Source of the DNA: Rhizobium sp. R711
Lineage (GTDB): Bacteria > Pseudomonadota > Alphaproteobacteria > Rhizobiales > Rhizobiaceae
Direction: 5' to 3'
DNA: 64,000 bases
Assembly: GCF_002211365.1 (NCBI RefSeq)
Contig: NZ_LOKZ01000039.1
Span: 1 to 64,000 of the forward strand
In this document: positions 37,998-47,769 of the stretch, piece by piece
Layout: every line of letters starts with the position of its first letter
Position numbering within the stretch: position 1 is the stretch's first letter
Notes under the pieces: generated by a model
Told to the model about the DNA's origin: nothing
The model's input: only the letters and a program-made list of their open reading frames with translations
Databases searched by the model: none
Program-made: the position numbers and the translations under genes

Positions 37998-38162
37998 GAT
38001 CCCCAGCACGATGCGGTTTCCGAGCCCTGCGTGCAGCCTTGCCAAAGAATACGCTGCCCGATCGTCTCAAAACGGCGTTTTCCGCCGCGGCAGCCGACGC
38101 GATCGGATCAAGCTACTTCGCCGATCCTATAGCATTTCGGTAAATTGACCGGAGGTATCATT

Positions 38163-39626
38163 ATGGACCTGAGCTTCGATCCCGACAGTCTTTCGCTTCC
38201 TGTCGGCCATATCATCGGTGGGAACTTCAGGGCTGCGAGTGGTGTCATTCCGATGCACCGCCCCTCCGATGGGAAGGCCTATGCCGAGTGCCCGATCGCG
38301 GACGCGTCCGTTGTCGACCAGGCAGTTCAGGCGGCCAAGACCGCGCTGAAGCATAGCAATTGGGGCGGCGTCCGCCCGCGCGAGCGCCTGAATGTCCTGC
38401 ACCGGTGGGCCGATCTCATCGAAGAGGAAGCCGAAACGCTGGCGAGGCTGGAGGCTGTCGCGTCGACGCGACCCGTCGGCCAGCTTGTCGAGGGCGATAT
38501 CGCGATTTCGGCGGAGCAGATCCGCTTCTTCGCCGAATTCGCCGACAAGGAAGGCAGCGACCTCGTGCCGACCGACGATGGCAATATCGGCATGATCATG
38601 ACGGAGCCCTATGGGGTGGTGGGAGCGATCACGCCCTGGAATTTCCCGATCAACATGGCCGCATGGAAACTTGGCCCGGCGTTGGCTGCCGGAAACGCCG
38701 TCGTCCTGAAGCCGTCCGAAATGACGCCGTTTTCATCCATCTATCTGGCAGAGCTCGCCGTGCGCGCCGGCCTTCCCGCCGGCCTGATCAATGTGGTGCT
38801 GGGTGACGGCGTGACGACCGGCAACGCGATCACCGGCCATCCCGAAATCGCCAAGATCAGCTTTACCGGTTCGACCCGCGCCGGATCGGCCATCATGAAG
38901 AACATCGCCCGGACGGGCATAAAGCCGATGACGCTGGAGCTCGGCGGCAAGAGCCCGCAGATCGTCTTTGCCGATGCGGACCTCGACAAGGCGGCCGCGG
39001 CCATCACGGCCAGTATCGTCGGCAACGCCGGCCAGGCCTGCGTCGCCGGATCGCGTCTCATCGTCGAGAAAAATATAGCGGCCGCACTGATCGACGCCAT
39101 CCGGAACCGGATGAAGGGCGTAGCTCCGGGTCCCACCTGGGATGCAGCGAGCCGCTACTCCCCCATCATCTCGGAGAAGCAGAGACAGCGTATCGATGCG
39201 ATCGTCTCCGCCACCATCGAAGCCGGTGCAGAATGCCTTGCCGGTGGCACGCGCATGGACGCACCAGGCTATTTTTACAGCCCGACGCTGATGGCCGGAG
39301 TCGATCAGAATTCTCCAGCCATCGTCGAGGAGGTCTTCGGTCCGGTGCTGACGCTCCAGACATTCGAGGACGAGGAGGAAGCCCTGCAGCTTGCCGACCA
39401 TCCGTACTACGGGCTCGCCGCAGGCCTCTTTACCCGCGACCTCTCGCGCGCCATCCGGCTGACCCGCCGTCTGCAAGCCGGCACCGTCTGGGTCAATCGC
39501 TATAGCCGCACACGCGACCACATCCTGCCGACCGGTGGTTACAAGCAGTCGGGTATCGGCAAGGATCTGGGCCGTGAGGCATTCCAGGCCAACCGCAAGA
39601 GCAAGAGCGTTTTGATCAGCCTTTGA
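38163..39626 (+). CDS. NAD(P)-dependent aldehyde dehydrogenase
   Basis: A 487-residue ALDH with catalytic C293 (GQACVAGSR) and E259 (LELGGKSP), the NAD-binding TGSTRAGS loop and the FGPVLT motif. It is similar to aldehyde dehydrogenases for gamma-aminobutyraldehyde- or betaine-aldehyde-like substrates. A GGAGG site lies eight bases before ATG 38163. A 165-base gap from the cupin could hold a promoter. The dehydrogenase at 39638 follows after 11 bases. Confidence 0.93.
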   Translation: MDLSFDPDSLSLPVGHIIGGNFRAASGVIPMHRPSDGKAYAECPIADASVVDQAVQAAKTALKHSNWGGVRPRERLNVLHRWADLIEEEAETLARLEAVASTRPVGQLVEGDIAISAEQIRFFAEFADKEGSDLVPTDDGNIGMIMTEPYGVVGAITPWNFPINMAAWKLGPALAAGNAVVLKPSEMTPFSSIYLAELAVRAGLPAGLINVVLGDGVTTGNAITGHPEIAKISFTGSTRAGSAIMKNIARTGIKPMTLELGGKSPQIVFADADLDKAAAAITASIVGNAGQACVAGSRLIVEKNIAAALIDAIRNRMKGVAPGPTWDAASRYSPIISEKQRQRIDAIVSATIEAGAECLAGGTRMDAPGYFYSPTLMAGVDQNSPAIVEEVFGPVLTLQTFEDEEEALQLADHPYYGLAAGLFTRDLSRAIRLTRRLQAGTVWVNRYSRTRDHILPTGGYKQSGIGKDLGREAFQANRKSKSVLISL

Positions 39627-39637
39627 GGACAGCGAAC

Positions 39638-40678
39638 ATGAAAACCTACAAGATCGCTTTGATCCCCGGTGATGGCATCGGTCGCGACATGACCGCCGCT
39701 GCCTGGTCGGTTCTGCAAAAGGCAGCCGGCAACAGCGGCTTTCTGCTCGACGATACTGAATTTCCTTGGTCCTGTGCCTTCTACAAGGAAACCGGCGCGA
39801 TGATGCCCACCGATGGCATTGCAACGCTGCGCCGTTTCGATGCCATACTGCTCGGAGCCGTCGGCTGGCCGGCCGAAGTGCCGGATTCGGTATCCCTGCA
39901 CGGGCTGCTGCTGCCGATCCGCAAGAACTTCGTGCAATATGCCAATATTCGCCCGCACCGCCTGCTGCCGGGCGTCCAGGGACCGCTCAAAGCGTCAGCC
40001 TTCGACATTCTCTGCATCCGCGAAAACACCGAGGGCGAATATTCCGGCGCGGGCGGCCGCATTCATCAGGGCACGCTCGACGAGGTCGCGGTCGAGACGT
40101 CGATCTTCACCCGCAAGGGCGTCGAACGCATTCTGCGTTTCGCCTTCGAGCAGGCGCGAGCCAGGCGCGGCAAGCTCGCCTCGGTGACGAAATCCAACGC
40201 CCAGAAGCATTCGATGGTCTTCTGGGACGAAATCACCCGACAGCTTGCGCAGGACTATCCGGACGTCGAGGTCACGAGCTATCACATTGACGCCATGGCG
40301 GCCCGCATGGTGATGGCGCCAGAAACCCTCGACGTGGTCGTCGCATCCAACCTCTTCGGCGACATCCTCACGGATCTCGGCGCAGCAATCCAGGGCGGCC
40401 TCGGTTTTGCGGCATCGGCCAATATCAACCCTGAACGGAACGCTCCCTCGATGTTCGAGCCTGTGCATGGGTCCGCGCCCGATATTGTCCATCTCGGCAT
40501 CGCCAACCCGATCGCAACTGTGTGGTCTGGCGCCATGATGCTCGAACACTTGGGCGAGCAGGATGCGGCAAATGCCGTCATGGCGGCGATCGAGACGACA
40601 ACCGCAAGCGGCATCGGCACGGTTCCGGGCAAAGACCGGACCGACGCAATCACCACAGCACTGCTCGCCGCAATTTGA
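39638..40678 (+). CDS. Isocitrate/isopropylmalate-type dehydrogenase (tartrate/D-malate group)
   Basis: A 346-residue beta-decarboxylating dehydrogenase: LIPGDGIGRDM at the start, then ENTEGEYSGAGG, the catalytic Lys/Asp blocks VTKSNAQKHSM and ASNLFGDILTDLGA, and EPVHGSAPDI. The ENTEGEYS loop and the island context fit the tartrate dehydrogenase/D-malate dehydrogenase subgroup rather than LeuB. It would oxidatively decarboxylate a 2-hydroxydicarboxylic acid. It sits between two aldehyde dehydrogenases in one operon. Confidence 0.9.
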   Translation: MKTYKIALIPGDGIGRDMTAAAWSVLQKAAGNSGFLLDDTEFPWSCAFYKETGAMMPTDGIATLRRFDAILLGAVGWPAEVPDSVSLHGLLLPIRKNFVQYANIRPHRLLPGVQGPLKASAFDILCIRENTEGEYSGAGGRIHQGTLDEVAVETSIFTRKGVERILRFAFEQARARRGKLASVTKSNAQKHSMVFWDEITRQLAQDYPDVEVTSYHIDAMAARMVMAPETLDVVVASNLFGDILTDLGAAIQGGLGFAASANINPERNAPSMFEPVHGSAPDIVHLGIANPIATVWSGAMMLEHLGEQDAANAVMAAIETTTASGIGTVPGKDRTDAITTALLAAI

Positions 40679-40698
40679 AGTCTTATCGAGGTTTGAAC

Positions 40699-42156
40699 AT
40701 GCAAAATCTGAAAATGCCATCCCTGTTCCGCGAGCAAGCGCTGATCGGTGGCGACTGGCTTGCCGCCCGTTCGGGCAAGACCGTTGCCGTCGTCGATCCG
40801 GCCACGCAGGCCATCATCGGAACCGTGCCGAATATGGGCGGCGACGAGACCCGTGCAGCGATCGAGGCCGCCGAGGCGGCTTATGGCTCCTGGAAGAAGC
40901 GGACCCATGCCGAGCGTGCAGCGCGGCTGGAAGCCTGGCATGATCTGATGCTCGAGCATATCGATGATCTAGCGCTGATCCTGACGATCGAGCAGGGTAA
41001 GCCGCTTGACGAGGCCCGTGGTGAAATCCGTTACGGCGCGTCCTTCGTCAAATGGTTCGCCGAAGAAGCGCGCCGCATCGGCGGCCAGACCATTCCATCG
41101 CCGACGCCCGACCGCCGCATCCTTGTGCTGAAAGAGCCGGTCGGGGTTTGCGGCATCATCACGCCCTGGAACTTCCCGAATGCGATGATCACGCGCAAGC
41201 TTGCGCCGGCACTTGCGGCCGGCTGCACGGTCGTGGTGAAGCCTTCCGAATTCACCCCCTACTCGGCCCTGGCGCTCGGCGTGCTTGCAGAAATGGCCGG
41301 CATTCCGGCAGGCGTCATCAATATCGTCACCGGCATGCCGTCCGAGATCGGCGCCGAGATCCTTGCCAACCCGACCGTGCGCAAGATTTCCTTCACCGGC
41401 TCCACGCCCGTCGGCTCGCTACTGATGCGCGGCGCAGCCAGCAGCATCAAGCGACTTTCCCTCGAGCTCGGCGGCAATGCTCCCTTCATCGTCTTCGATG
41501 ACGCGGATCTCGACCTTGCCGTGGAGGGTGCGATCATCTCCAAATTCCGTAATGGCGGACAGACTTGCGTCTGCGCCAATCGTATCCTGGTCCAGGCCGG
41601 CGTCTACGATGCCTTCGCCAAGAAGCTCGCCGCGCGCGTCGATGCCATGAAGGTCGGGCCGGGCACGGAAGCCGGCGTTGCGATCGGTCCGATGATCAAT
41701 GAAGCGGCGATCGCCAAGATCAGCCGGCATGTCGATGACGCGCTCTCGAAAGGCGCAACCATCGTGACGGCCAAGCGGGATCTGCCGGCCGGCCCGCAAT
41801 ATACGGCGCCGATCGTCCTGACCGGGGCCACCACCGCCATGCAGCTCGCCGCCGAGGAGACGTTCGGACCGGTTGCGCCGCTCTTCCGCTTCGAGACGGA
41901 AGACGAGGCGATCACGATTGCCAATGGTACGCCCTACGGACTTGCGGCCTATTTCTATACCGAGAGCCTGAAGCGTGCCTGGCGTGTGGGCGAAGCGCTC
42001 GAATTTGGCATGGTCGGCCTCAACACCGGCCTGATCTCGACGGAGGTCGCGCCGTTCGGCGGCGTCAAGCAATCGGGGCTTGGGCGCGAAGGCTCGCAGC
42101 TCGGAATCGAAGAGTATCTGGAAACAAAGGCCTTCCATATCGGCGGCCTTAACTGA
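40699..42156 (+). CDS. Succinate-semialdehyde dehydrogenase-like (GabD-like)
   Basis: A 485-residue ALDH with the GQTCVCANR signature (C290) typical of succinate- or glutarate-semialdehyde dehydrogenases, E256 and ITPWNFPNAM. It would oxidise a semialdehyde made by the aminotransferase or amine oxidases of the island to a dicarboxylate that enters the TCA cycle. GAGG precedes ATG after 20 bases of gap from the previous gene. It is last in the operon and followed by a terminator hairpin. Confidence 0.93.
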   Translation: MQNLKMPSLFREQALIGGDWLAARSGKTVAVVDPATQAIIGTVPNMGGDETRAAIEAAEAAYGSWKKRTHAERAARLEAWHDLMLEHIDDLALILTIEQGKPLDEARGEIRYGASFVKWFAEEARRIGGQTIPSPTPDRRILVLKEPVGVCGIITPWNFPNAMITRKLAPALAAGCTVVVKPSEFTPYSALALGVLAEMAGIPAGVINIVTGMPSEIGAEILANPTVRKISFTGSTPVGSLLMRGAASSIKRLSLELGGNAPFIVFDDADLDLAVEGAIISKFRNGGQTCVCANRILVQAGVYDAFAKKLAARVDAMKVGPGTEAGVAIGPMINEAAIAKISRHVDDALSKGATIVTAKRDLPAGPQYTAPIVLTGATTAMQLAAEETFGPVAPLFRFETEDEAITIANGTPYGLAAYFYTESLKRAWRVGEALEFGMVGLNTGLISTEVAPFGGVKQSGLGREGSQLGIEEYLETKAFHIGGLN

Positions 42157-42180
42157 GTTGTCGCGTCTCAGACTGGAAAA

Positions 42181-42209
42181 GGGGCCGCAAGCGCGACCCC
42201 TCTTTTTAT
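42181..42209 (+). terminator. Rho-independent terminator after the GabD-like gene
   Basis: GGGGCCGC-AAGC-GCGACCCC forms an 8-bp stem with one mismatch and a 4-base loop, followed by TCTTTTTAT. It lies between the convergent GabD-like and flavin oxidase genes and could serve both strands. Confidence 0.8.
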
Positions 42210-42246
42210 GCTGCTGATTTCGTTCAAAGCCTGCCACCAGCTGATA

Positions 42247-43521
42247 TCACTGAAATCTGTCGAGCGTTTTGTAATACAGGCCGACCAAGGGCAGAAACCA
42301 AGGCTTGCCGAAATGGCCGGGAACGGCCGGCCAATCGAGCCCCTTCAATGGATTGCGGTCGGGCCTTCCAAGGATCGCATCGGCGATCGTCATGCCAAGA
42401 TGCGTGGAAAGCTGCGCGCCATGGCCTGAATAGCCCATGGCGTACCAGATGCCGTCATGATAGCCCGCGCGCGGATAGCGGTCCTTGGTGATATCGACGA
42501 GACCACCCCAGCAATAGTCGATCTCGACCTCGGCGAGCTGGGGAAATATGCGGGCGAGGCTTTCGCGAAGTATCGCGCCGCTCCTGGCGTCGGAGCGCTG
42601 GTCCGAGGTTGCGGAGAAGCGGGCCCGCCCTCCGAAGATCAGCCGGTTATCCGGTGACAGGCGCCAGTAGTTGCCGATGTTCATCGTGTTCACGCAGGTG
42701 CGATTGCCGGGCATTGCCGAGGCAACTTCCGCATCCGTCAAGGGCCGTGTCGCGACGATAAAACTGCCGACCGCCATGATGCGGCGACGGAAGTAGCTGA
42801 AATTAGCTGTCGTGTAGGCGCCGGTCGCGATCATGACCTGGTCTGCCGTAACGATGCCCTTGGTGGTCTTGAGGACGTGCCTACCGCCGGCCTGGCTGCG
42901 CTCCGTCACGGCAGCGCCTTCCACGATAACAGCTCCGCGTCGCTTGGCCGCCTCGGCCAATCCGGCGACATAGCGGCCCATATGCATCATGGCGCTCTTC
43001 TTCGACAGCATCGCGCCATGAAACGGCGAACCGATCTCATCCTTGAGTTCGGTGGCGGACAGCAGCGCGGTATCGGGATCGACCTCGGCATGCACCGCCT
43101 CGAAATTCCTGGCCAGACCTTCGAAATGCTGTGGCTTGGAGGCAAGCTTCAGCTTGCCCGCGCGACGGAAATTGCAGTCGATCCCCTCTTCCGCGATAAT
43201 CGCTTCAAGCGTGTCGATCGAAGCATCGAATGCGCGATAGAGCGCGATCGCCCGCTCCTTGCCCAATTCCGCCTTGGCCGCGATGTAACTATGCGCCAAA
43301 CCATTGTTCAGATGGCCGCCGTTGCGACCGGACGCGCCGAAGCCGACGGTCTCAGCCTCCAGAACAAGAACCTTCGCCCCCGCCATGGCAAGCTGCCGGG
43401 CGGCGCCAAGCCCGGTGAAGCCGCCGCCCACGACGACGACGTCATAATGCCCTTCGACGGGGCCGGCAGCGGCACCCGCAAAGCGAGGCGCCGTATAGTG
43501 CCAATAAGAGGAATGTTTCAT
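42247..43521 (-). CDS. FAD-dependent amine oxidase (PuuB/DAO-like)
   Basis: A 424-residue flavoprotein with the FAD-binding motif VVVGGGFTGLGAA (about 28-40), ETVGFGASGRNGG and the C-terminal DAO motif YSGHGAQLSTHLG. The start with SYWHYTAP matches gamma-glutamylputrescine oxidases, which deaminate N-acyl-polyamines to aldehydes. This fits two aldehyde dehydrogenases nearby. It is transcribed after the HAD hydrolase at 43536-44204 with a 14-base gap; AAAAGG precedes ATG. The substrate is inferred only. Confidence 0.9.
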   Translation of the reverse strand: MKHSSYWHYTAPRFAGAAAGPVEGHYDVVVVGGGFTGLGAARQLAMAGAKVLVLEAETVGFGASGRNGGHLNNGLAHSYIAAKAELGKERAIALYRAFDASIDTLEAIIAEEGIDCNFRRAGKLKLASKPQHFEGLARNFEAVHAEVDPDTALLSATELKDEIGSPFHGAMLSKKSAMMHMGRYVAGLAEAAKRRGAVIVEGAAVTERSQAGGRHVLKTTKGIVTADQVMIATGAYTTANFSYFRRRIMAVGSFIVATRPLTDAEVASAMPGNRTCVNTMNIGNYWRLSPDNRLIFGGRARFSATSDQRSDARSGAILRESLARIFPQLAEVEIDYCWGGLVDITKDRYPRAGYHDGIWYAMGYSGHGAQLSTHLGMTIADAILGRPDRNPLKGLDWPAVPGHFGKPWFLPLVGLYYKTLDRFQ

Positions 43522-43535
43522 CTGGCTGCCTTTTC

Positions 43536-44204
43536 TCAGAGCCCCACAACACCGGGCAGACGGGAAATATCGGCGATTTCGACATAGCCATAATAGGGAT
43601 TGGCCGGCTCATGACCGCGGTTGACCCAGACCTTGTTCTTGATGCCGAGATCATGCGCCGACATGAGATCGTAGCGGAAGGAAGACGAGCAGTGCAGAAT
43701 GTCTTCCGGGCCGCAGCCGAGCATGTCGAACATGTATTCGAAGGCCTGGAAGCGCGGCTTATAGGCATTGGCTTGCTCTGCCGTATAGACGGCATGGAAG
43801 GGTGCGCCGAGCTTTGCGACATTCGACATGATCTGGCTATCCATCGCGTTCGACAGGATGACGAGCGGAATTTCCTTCGCCACCTTGGCAAGGCCTGCCG
43901 GAACGTCGGCATGTGGTCCCCAGGTCGGCACGCGCTCATAAACCATCCTGGCGTCTTCCTCCTTGAAGGTAACGCCGTTGCGCTTGCACGTCCGTTCGAG
44001 CGAATTATGCACCACCTCAGCATAAGGCTTCCAAGCGCCCATGATTTCGTCGAGCCGATAAGCAGAAAAATTGTTGATGAACTGCAACATGGCCGCCTCG
44101 TCGAGACGATCGCCATAGAGGTCACGGGCAGCTTCCGCCATCTGGAAATTGATCAGCGTGCCGTGGCAATCGAAGGTGATATATTTCGGGCGGAAGGTGG
44201 TCAT
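43536..44204 (-). CDS. HAD type II haloacid dehalogenase-like hydrolase
   Basis: A 222-residue HAD hydrolase with nucleophile D12 (FDCHGTL), motif II LSNA (about 117-120), the lysine region NAYKPRFQAFEYMF and a C-terminal acidic block. It belongs to the type II haloacid dehalogenase group, although real substrates may be phosphate esters or 2-haloacids. ATG 44204 has AAGGA eight bases upstream. It heads a two-gene minus-strand operon with the flavin oxidase. A paralogue is at 46989-47705. Confidence 0.9.
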   Translation of the reverse strand: MTTFRPKYITFDCHGTLINFQMAEAARDLYGDRLDEAAMLQFINNFSAYRLDEIMGAWKPYAEVVHNSLERTCKRNGVTFKEEDARMVYERVPTWGPHADVPAGLAKVAKEIPLVILSNAMDSQIMSNVAKLGAPFHAVYTAEQANAYKPRFQAFEYMFDMLGCGPEDILHCSSSFRYDLMSAHDLGIKNKVWVNRGHEPANPYYGYVEIADISRLPGVVGL

Positions 44205-44528
44205 GCGCTTCGTCCTTACGTGCTGCCCCTCGAGGCGATTGGTGGAGAACACGATAATAGGATTGCTTTCGGCGTGTGAGCCTACTGAATTTGCGAGGTT
44301 CGGAGCAGAAAGTTTCGTATAGCGGCGTTCGTTTGGCATTTGCTTGCAGGAACAACCGACGAAGACGCGTTTCACTCCCGGTTTCGCGACCGCCGTCAAC
44401 GAGGGTACGGCATAAGATGCGGCAAGGGCAAGCAGCTACGGCGAAAGATACCGTCAAGAACATCGCCTTCAGATAATCTACCGGCACCGACGCTCCGACA
44501 CTTGGGCAAAAGAAATGCGAGGAGCGCC

Positions 44529-45368
44529 ATGCAGGAGCGACGGATAGAAATCAGGCCATTCGGTCCCGAACACTTGGACGCTGCGGTCCGCCTGTCGCAC
44601 GAGGCCGGCTGGCCTCATCGCCTGGAGGACTGGAAAGTCGCCCTCGGCCTAAGTAACGGCGTCGTTGCGGTCACCGCTGATGACGAGGTCGTCGGTACCA
44701 CGCTCTTCACACCTTACGAATCGGACTGCGCTACGATCAACATGGTGATCGTCGCTGCAAGCATGCGCGGACGCGGGCTGGGACGCCGCCTCATGGAGGC
44801 CGCCTTGGCTCTCGCGGATGACCGTCCCCTGCGTCTCACCGCGACCGCCGATGGTCTGCCCCTCTATGAAAAGCTGGGGTTTCGCCAGACCGGCGCCGTC
44901 GTTCAGCACCAAGGGCCTGTCGCACCAACCGAAAAGCCTGAAAACACCGAAGCGGCAACAAAGGCCGATATTCCGGCAATTATTGCCCTCGACCGCGAGG
45001 CGTTCGGCGCCGACCGCTCCGCTCTTATTGAACGATTTGCGGATCTGGGTGAATTCGCGATCATCCGCCGCGACGGTAAAGTCACCGCCTTCGCCTGCCT
45101 TCGTCCTTTCGGCCGAGGCGAGGTGGTGGGGCCAGTCGTCGCCCCGGACATCGACGATGCGAAATCGCTGCTGTCGCACTTCATGAGCCGGAAGACAGGC
45201 GCATTGCTGCGCGTCGACACCGGCGCGGAAACCGGTCTTGGACCATGGCTCGCTGCCCATTCGCTTGTCCATGTCGGTGGCGGCATCACCATGGCGAACC
45301 CCGTTATCAAGCGCAGCAATTCCTCGACAGTCACCACTTTCGCCCTCGCCAACCAGGCGCTCGGCTGA
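44529..45368 (+). CDS. Two-domain GNAT N-acetyltransferase, second copy
   Basis: A 279-residue protein with an N-terminal GNAT domain (EAGWPHRLEDWKVALG, then AASMRGRGLGRRLMEAALAL as acetyl-CoA loop) and an Acetyltransf_18-like C-terminal half (FGRGEVVGPVVAPDIDDAKS). The shared GWPHR-x2-DW and FGRG-x-VVGPVVA blocks show it is a paralogue of the gene at 34406-35323. AGGAG precedes ATG. It opens the plus-strand transport/aminotransferase unit with 13 bases to the aminotransferase. The acceptor is probably an amine of the pathway. Confidence 0.88.
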   Translation: MQERRIEIRPFGPEHLDAAVRLSHEAGWPHRLEDWKVALGLSNGVVAVTADDEVVGTTLFTPYESDCATINMVIVAASMRGRGLGRRLMEAALALADDRPLRLTATADGLPLYEKLGFRQTGAVVQHQGPVAPTEKPENTEAATKADIPAIIALDREAFGADRSALIERFADLGEFAIIRRDGKVTAFACLRPFGRGEVVGPVVAPDIDDAKSLLSHFMSRKTGALLRVDTGAETGLGPWLAAHSLVHVGGGITMANPVIKRSNSSTVTTFALANQALG

Positions 45369-45381
45369 TCCGGAGAAGACC

Positions 45382-46758
45382 ATGTACAGCAATTCCCTCA
45401 TCGAGCTCGATCGTGCCCATCTGGTGCATCCGGTCGCCTCCTATCGCGGCCATGAGCAGCAAGGCGTGCGGGTGCTTTCATCCGCCAAGGGAGCAACGAT
45501 CACCGATGCTCAAGGCCGCCAGTTGATCGATGGCTTCGCGGGGCTTTGGTGCGTCAACGCCGGTTACGGTCACGAAACGATCGTGGAGGCGGCGGCTCGC
45601 CAGATGCGCGAGCTTCCCTATGCGACAGCTTATTTCGGCCTCGGCAGTGAATCGGCGATCCGCCTTGCCGCCGAGCTCGCCGAACGCGCGCCCGGCGACC
45701 TCAACCACATCTATTTCACGCTGGGCGGCTCGGATGCCATCGACAGTACCGTCCGCTTCATCCGGTACTACTGGTTTGCCCGCGGCCAACCGCAGCGCGA
45801 TCAATTCATCTCGATCGAGCAGGGCTATCACGGCTCTTCCACGGTCGGCGCGGGACTGACCGCCCTGCCCAACTTCCATGCCGGCTTCGGCGTTCCCCTC
45901 GACTGGCAGCACAAAATTCCGTCGCCCTATCCTTATCGCAATCCCGTCGGGCAGGATGCGAATGCCATCATCCGAGCGTCTCTCGCAGCACTCAGAGCGA
46001 AGGTCGACGCGATTGGAGCAGACCGGGTCGCCGCCTTCTACGCCGAACCGATCCAGGGTTCGGGGGGGGTGATCGTCCCGCCGAAGGGATGGATGAAGGC
46101 CATGCGGGAGCTCTGCAAGGAACTCGACATTCTCTTTGTCGCCGACGAAGTGATCACCGGCTTCGGCCGGACAGGCCCGCTTTTTGCCTGTTCCGAAGAC
46201 GAGATTGTTCCCGATTTCATGACAACGGCCAAGGGGCTCACCTCCGGCTACGTTCCGATGGGCGCGGTTTTCATGGCCGATCACGTCTATCAGGTCATTG
46301 CCGATGGAGCGGGAGCCTCCGCCGTGGGTCACGGCTACACCTATTCCGCCCACCCCGTCAGCGCGGCAGTCGGGCTGGAAGTCTTGAAACTCTATGAAGG
46401 CGGACTGCTCGAAAACGGCATAAAGGCCGGCGCGAGGCTGATGGCGGGCCTCGAGAGCTTGAGAGATCATCCCCTGGTGGGCGATGTCCGCGGGCGCGGC
46501 ATGCTGGCTGCGATCGAGCTGGTCGTGGACAAGGTCGCAAAAACGCCGCTGCCGGCGGAAGCCCAGCCATCACGCCGGATTTTCGACCGGGCTTGGGAAA
46601 ACGGCCTGGTGGTCCGCGCCTTCGCCAATGGCGTGCTGGGGTATGCTCCGCCGCTTTGCTGCACGGACGCCGATATCGACGCGATCATCGAACGAACGGA
46701 AAAGACACTTGATCAGACGCTCGAAGATCCCGACGTCCGCCGGGCGCTGAAGGACTGA
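45382..46758 (+). CDS. Class III omega-aminotransferase
   Basis: A 458-residue fold-type I PLP enzyme with D255 (LFVADEVITGFGR), the Schiff-base lysine K284 (TTAKGLTSGY) and an N-terminal LVHPVASYRGHE block typical of omega-amino acid:pyruvate transaminases. It moves the terminal amino group of an amine or omega-amino acid to pyruvate, leaving a semialdehyde for the aldehyde dehydrogenases. GGAG precedes ATG. Co-transcription with the GNAT upstream is likely. A 230-base gap follows. Confidence 0.93.
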   Translation: MYSNSLIELDRAHLVHPVASYRGHEQQGVRVLSSAKGATITDAQGRQLIDGFAGLWCVNAGYGHETIVEAAARQMRELPYATAYFGLGSESAIRLAAELAERAPGDLNHIYFTLGGSDAIDSTVRFIRYYWFARGQPQRDQFISIEQGYHGSSTVGAGLTALPNFHAGFGVPLDWQHKIPSPYPYRNPVGQDANAIIRASLAALRAKVDAIGADRVAAFYAEPIQGSGGVIVPPKGWMKAMRELCKELDILFVADEVITGFGRTGPLFACSEDEIVPDFMTTAKGLTSGYVPMGAVFMADHVYQVIADGAGASAVGHGYTYSAHPVSAAVGLEVLKLYEGGLLENGIKAGARLMAGLESLRDHPLVGDVRGRGMLAAIELVVDKVAKTPLPAEAQPSRRIFDRAWENGLVVRAFANGVLGYAPPLCCTDADIDAIIERTEKTLDQTLEDPDVRRALKD

Positions 46759-46988
46759 ACCGGCCGAGGGCTAGGATCGATATACCGCGCGCAGGCGTTT
46801 TTCAGAATTTTGTGCCGCATCGCTAGTCCGATTCGGCGCAAACGGCGCGGTCGAAGTGCCAAACTTATCCTTAATGAAGGTCCATCCCGGCAAATTCGGG
46901 AGCGGTAAGAAAACAAGTGGACCTGGGAACAGCATAATCTTCCGCAAGGCGGCCGCCCGGCGCCGCCAGCAAGCAGACTGGGGCAGAT

Positions 46989-47705
46989 ATGACTAAGTCG
47001 TTGGCAGAATTCAAATATATGAGCTTCGACGTTGTCGGAACTCTGATCGACTTTGAAGGCGGCCTCAAAACCTGCCTCAACGAAATTGCAGCTGAAGCGA
47101 AGGTGACGATCGACGGCGAGGAGGCGCTGGCGCTCTATCGAGCCGCGCGCTACGCCGATGATGCGGATCTGTTTCCCGACGATCTCGTACGTGTCTATCT
47201 CGCCATCGCCCCAAAACTCGGTTTACCGACCGAAGAGGCCTATGGTCGGCGCCTGCGCGATTCCGCCAGACTATGTAAAGCCTTTCCCGATAGCGCCGAA
47301 GCCCTGGCGCAGCTGGCCCGCAAATATCGACTGATCGCCATGACGAACGCCCGCCGCTGGGCCTTCGAACATTTCTCGGCGGAACTGGGACATCCGTTTC
47401 ATGCTGCCTTCACCGCCGACGACACCGGCACCGAGAAGCCCGATCCGGCCTTCTTTCACAAGGTCTTCGACTTCGTCGCCGGCGAGAATGCCAGCAAGGA
47501 CGATATTCTCCACGTAGCGCAGAGCCAGTACCACGATATCGGGGTATCCCGGCAATTGGGGATGACGAATTGCTGGATCCAGCGCCGTCACGCGCAGGCC
47601 GGTTATGGCGGCACGATCGAACCGGCCGAATTCACCACGCCAGACTACCACTTCAAATCCATGGCCGAGCTTGCCGAAGCCGTGAGCGCGCTGGAGGCGG
47701 CCTGA
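46989..47705 (+). CDS. HAD type II hydrolase, second copy
   Basis: A 238-residue HAD protein with nucleophile D14 (FDVVGTLIDF), LIAMTNARRWAFEHF as motif II and TGTEKPDPAFFHKVF as the lysine motif. Compared with the copy at 43536, the cap region differs (ARYADDADLFPDDLVRVYL). It precedes the ABC transporter genes by 64 bases and may share their promoter. Phosphatase or dehalogenase activity cannot be told apart from sequence. Confidence 0.9.
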   Translation: MTKSLAEFKYMSFDVVGTLIDFEGGLKTCLNEIAAEAKVTIDGEEALALYRAARYADDADLFPDDLVRVYLAIAPKLGLPTEEAYGRRLRDSARLCKAFPDSAEALAQLARKYRLIAMTNARRWAFEHFSAELGHPFHAAFTADDTGTEKPDPAFFHKVFDFVAGENASKDDILHVAQSQYHDIGVSRQLGMTNCWIQRRHAQAGYGGTIEPAEFTTPDYHFKSMAELAEAVSALEAA

Positions 47706-47769
47706 CCAGCCGTCATCATCGTCGCATGCAATAAAAAGCAGATTGCCAACCAGAAAAAAGGGGAATGAC

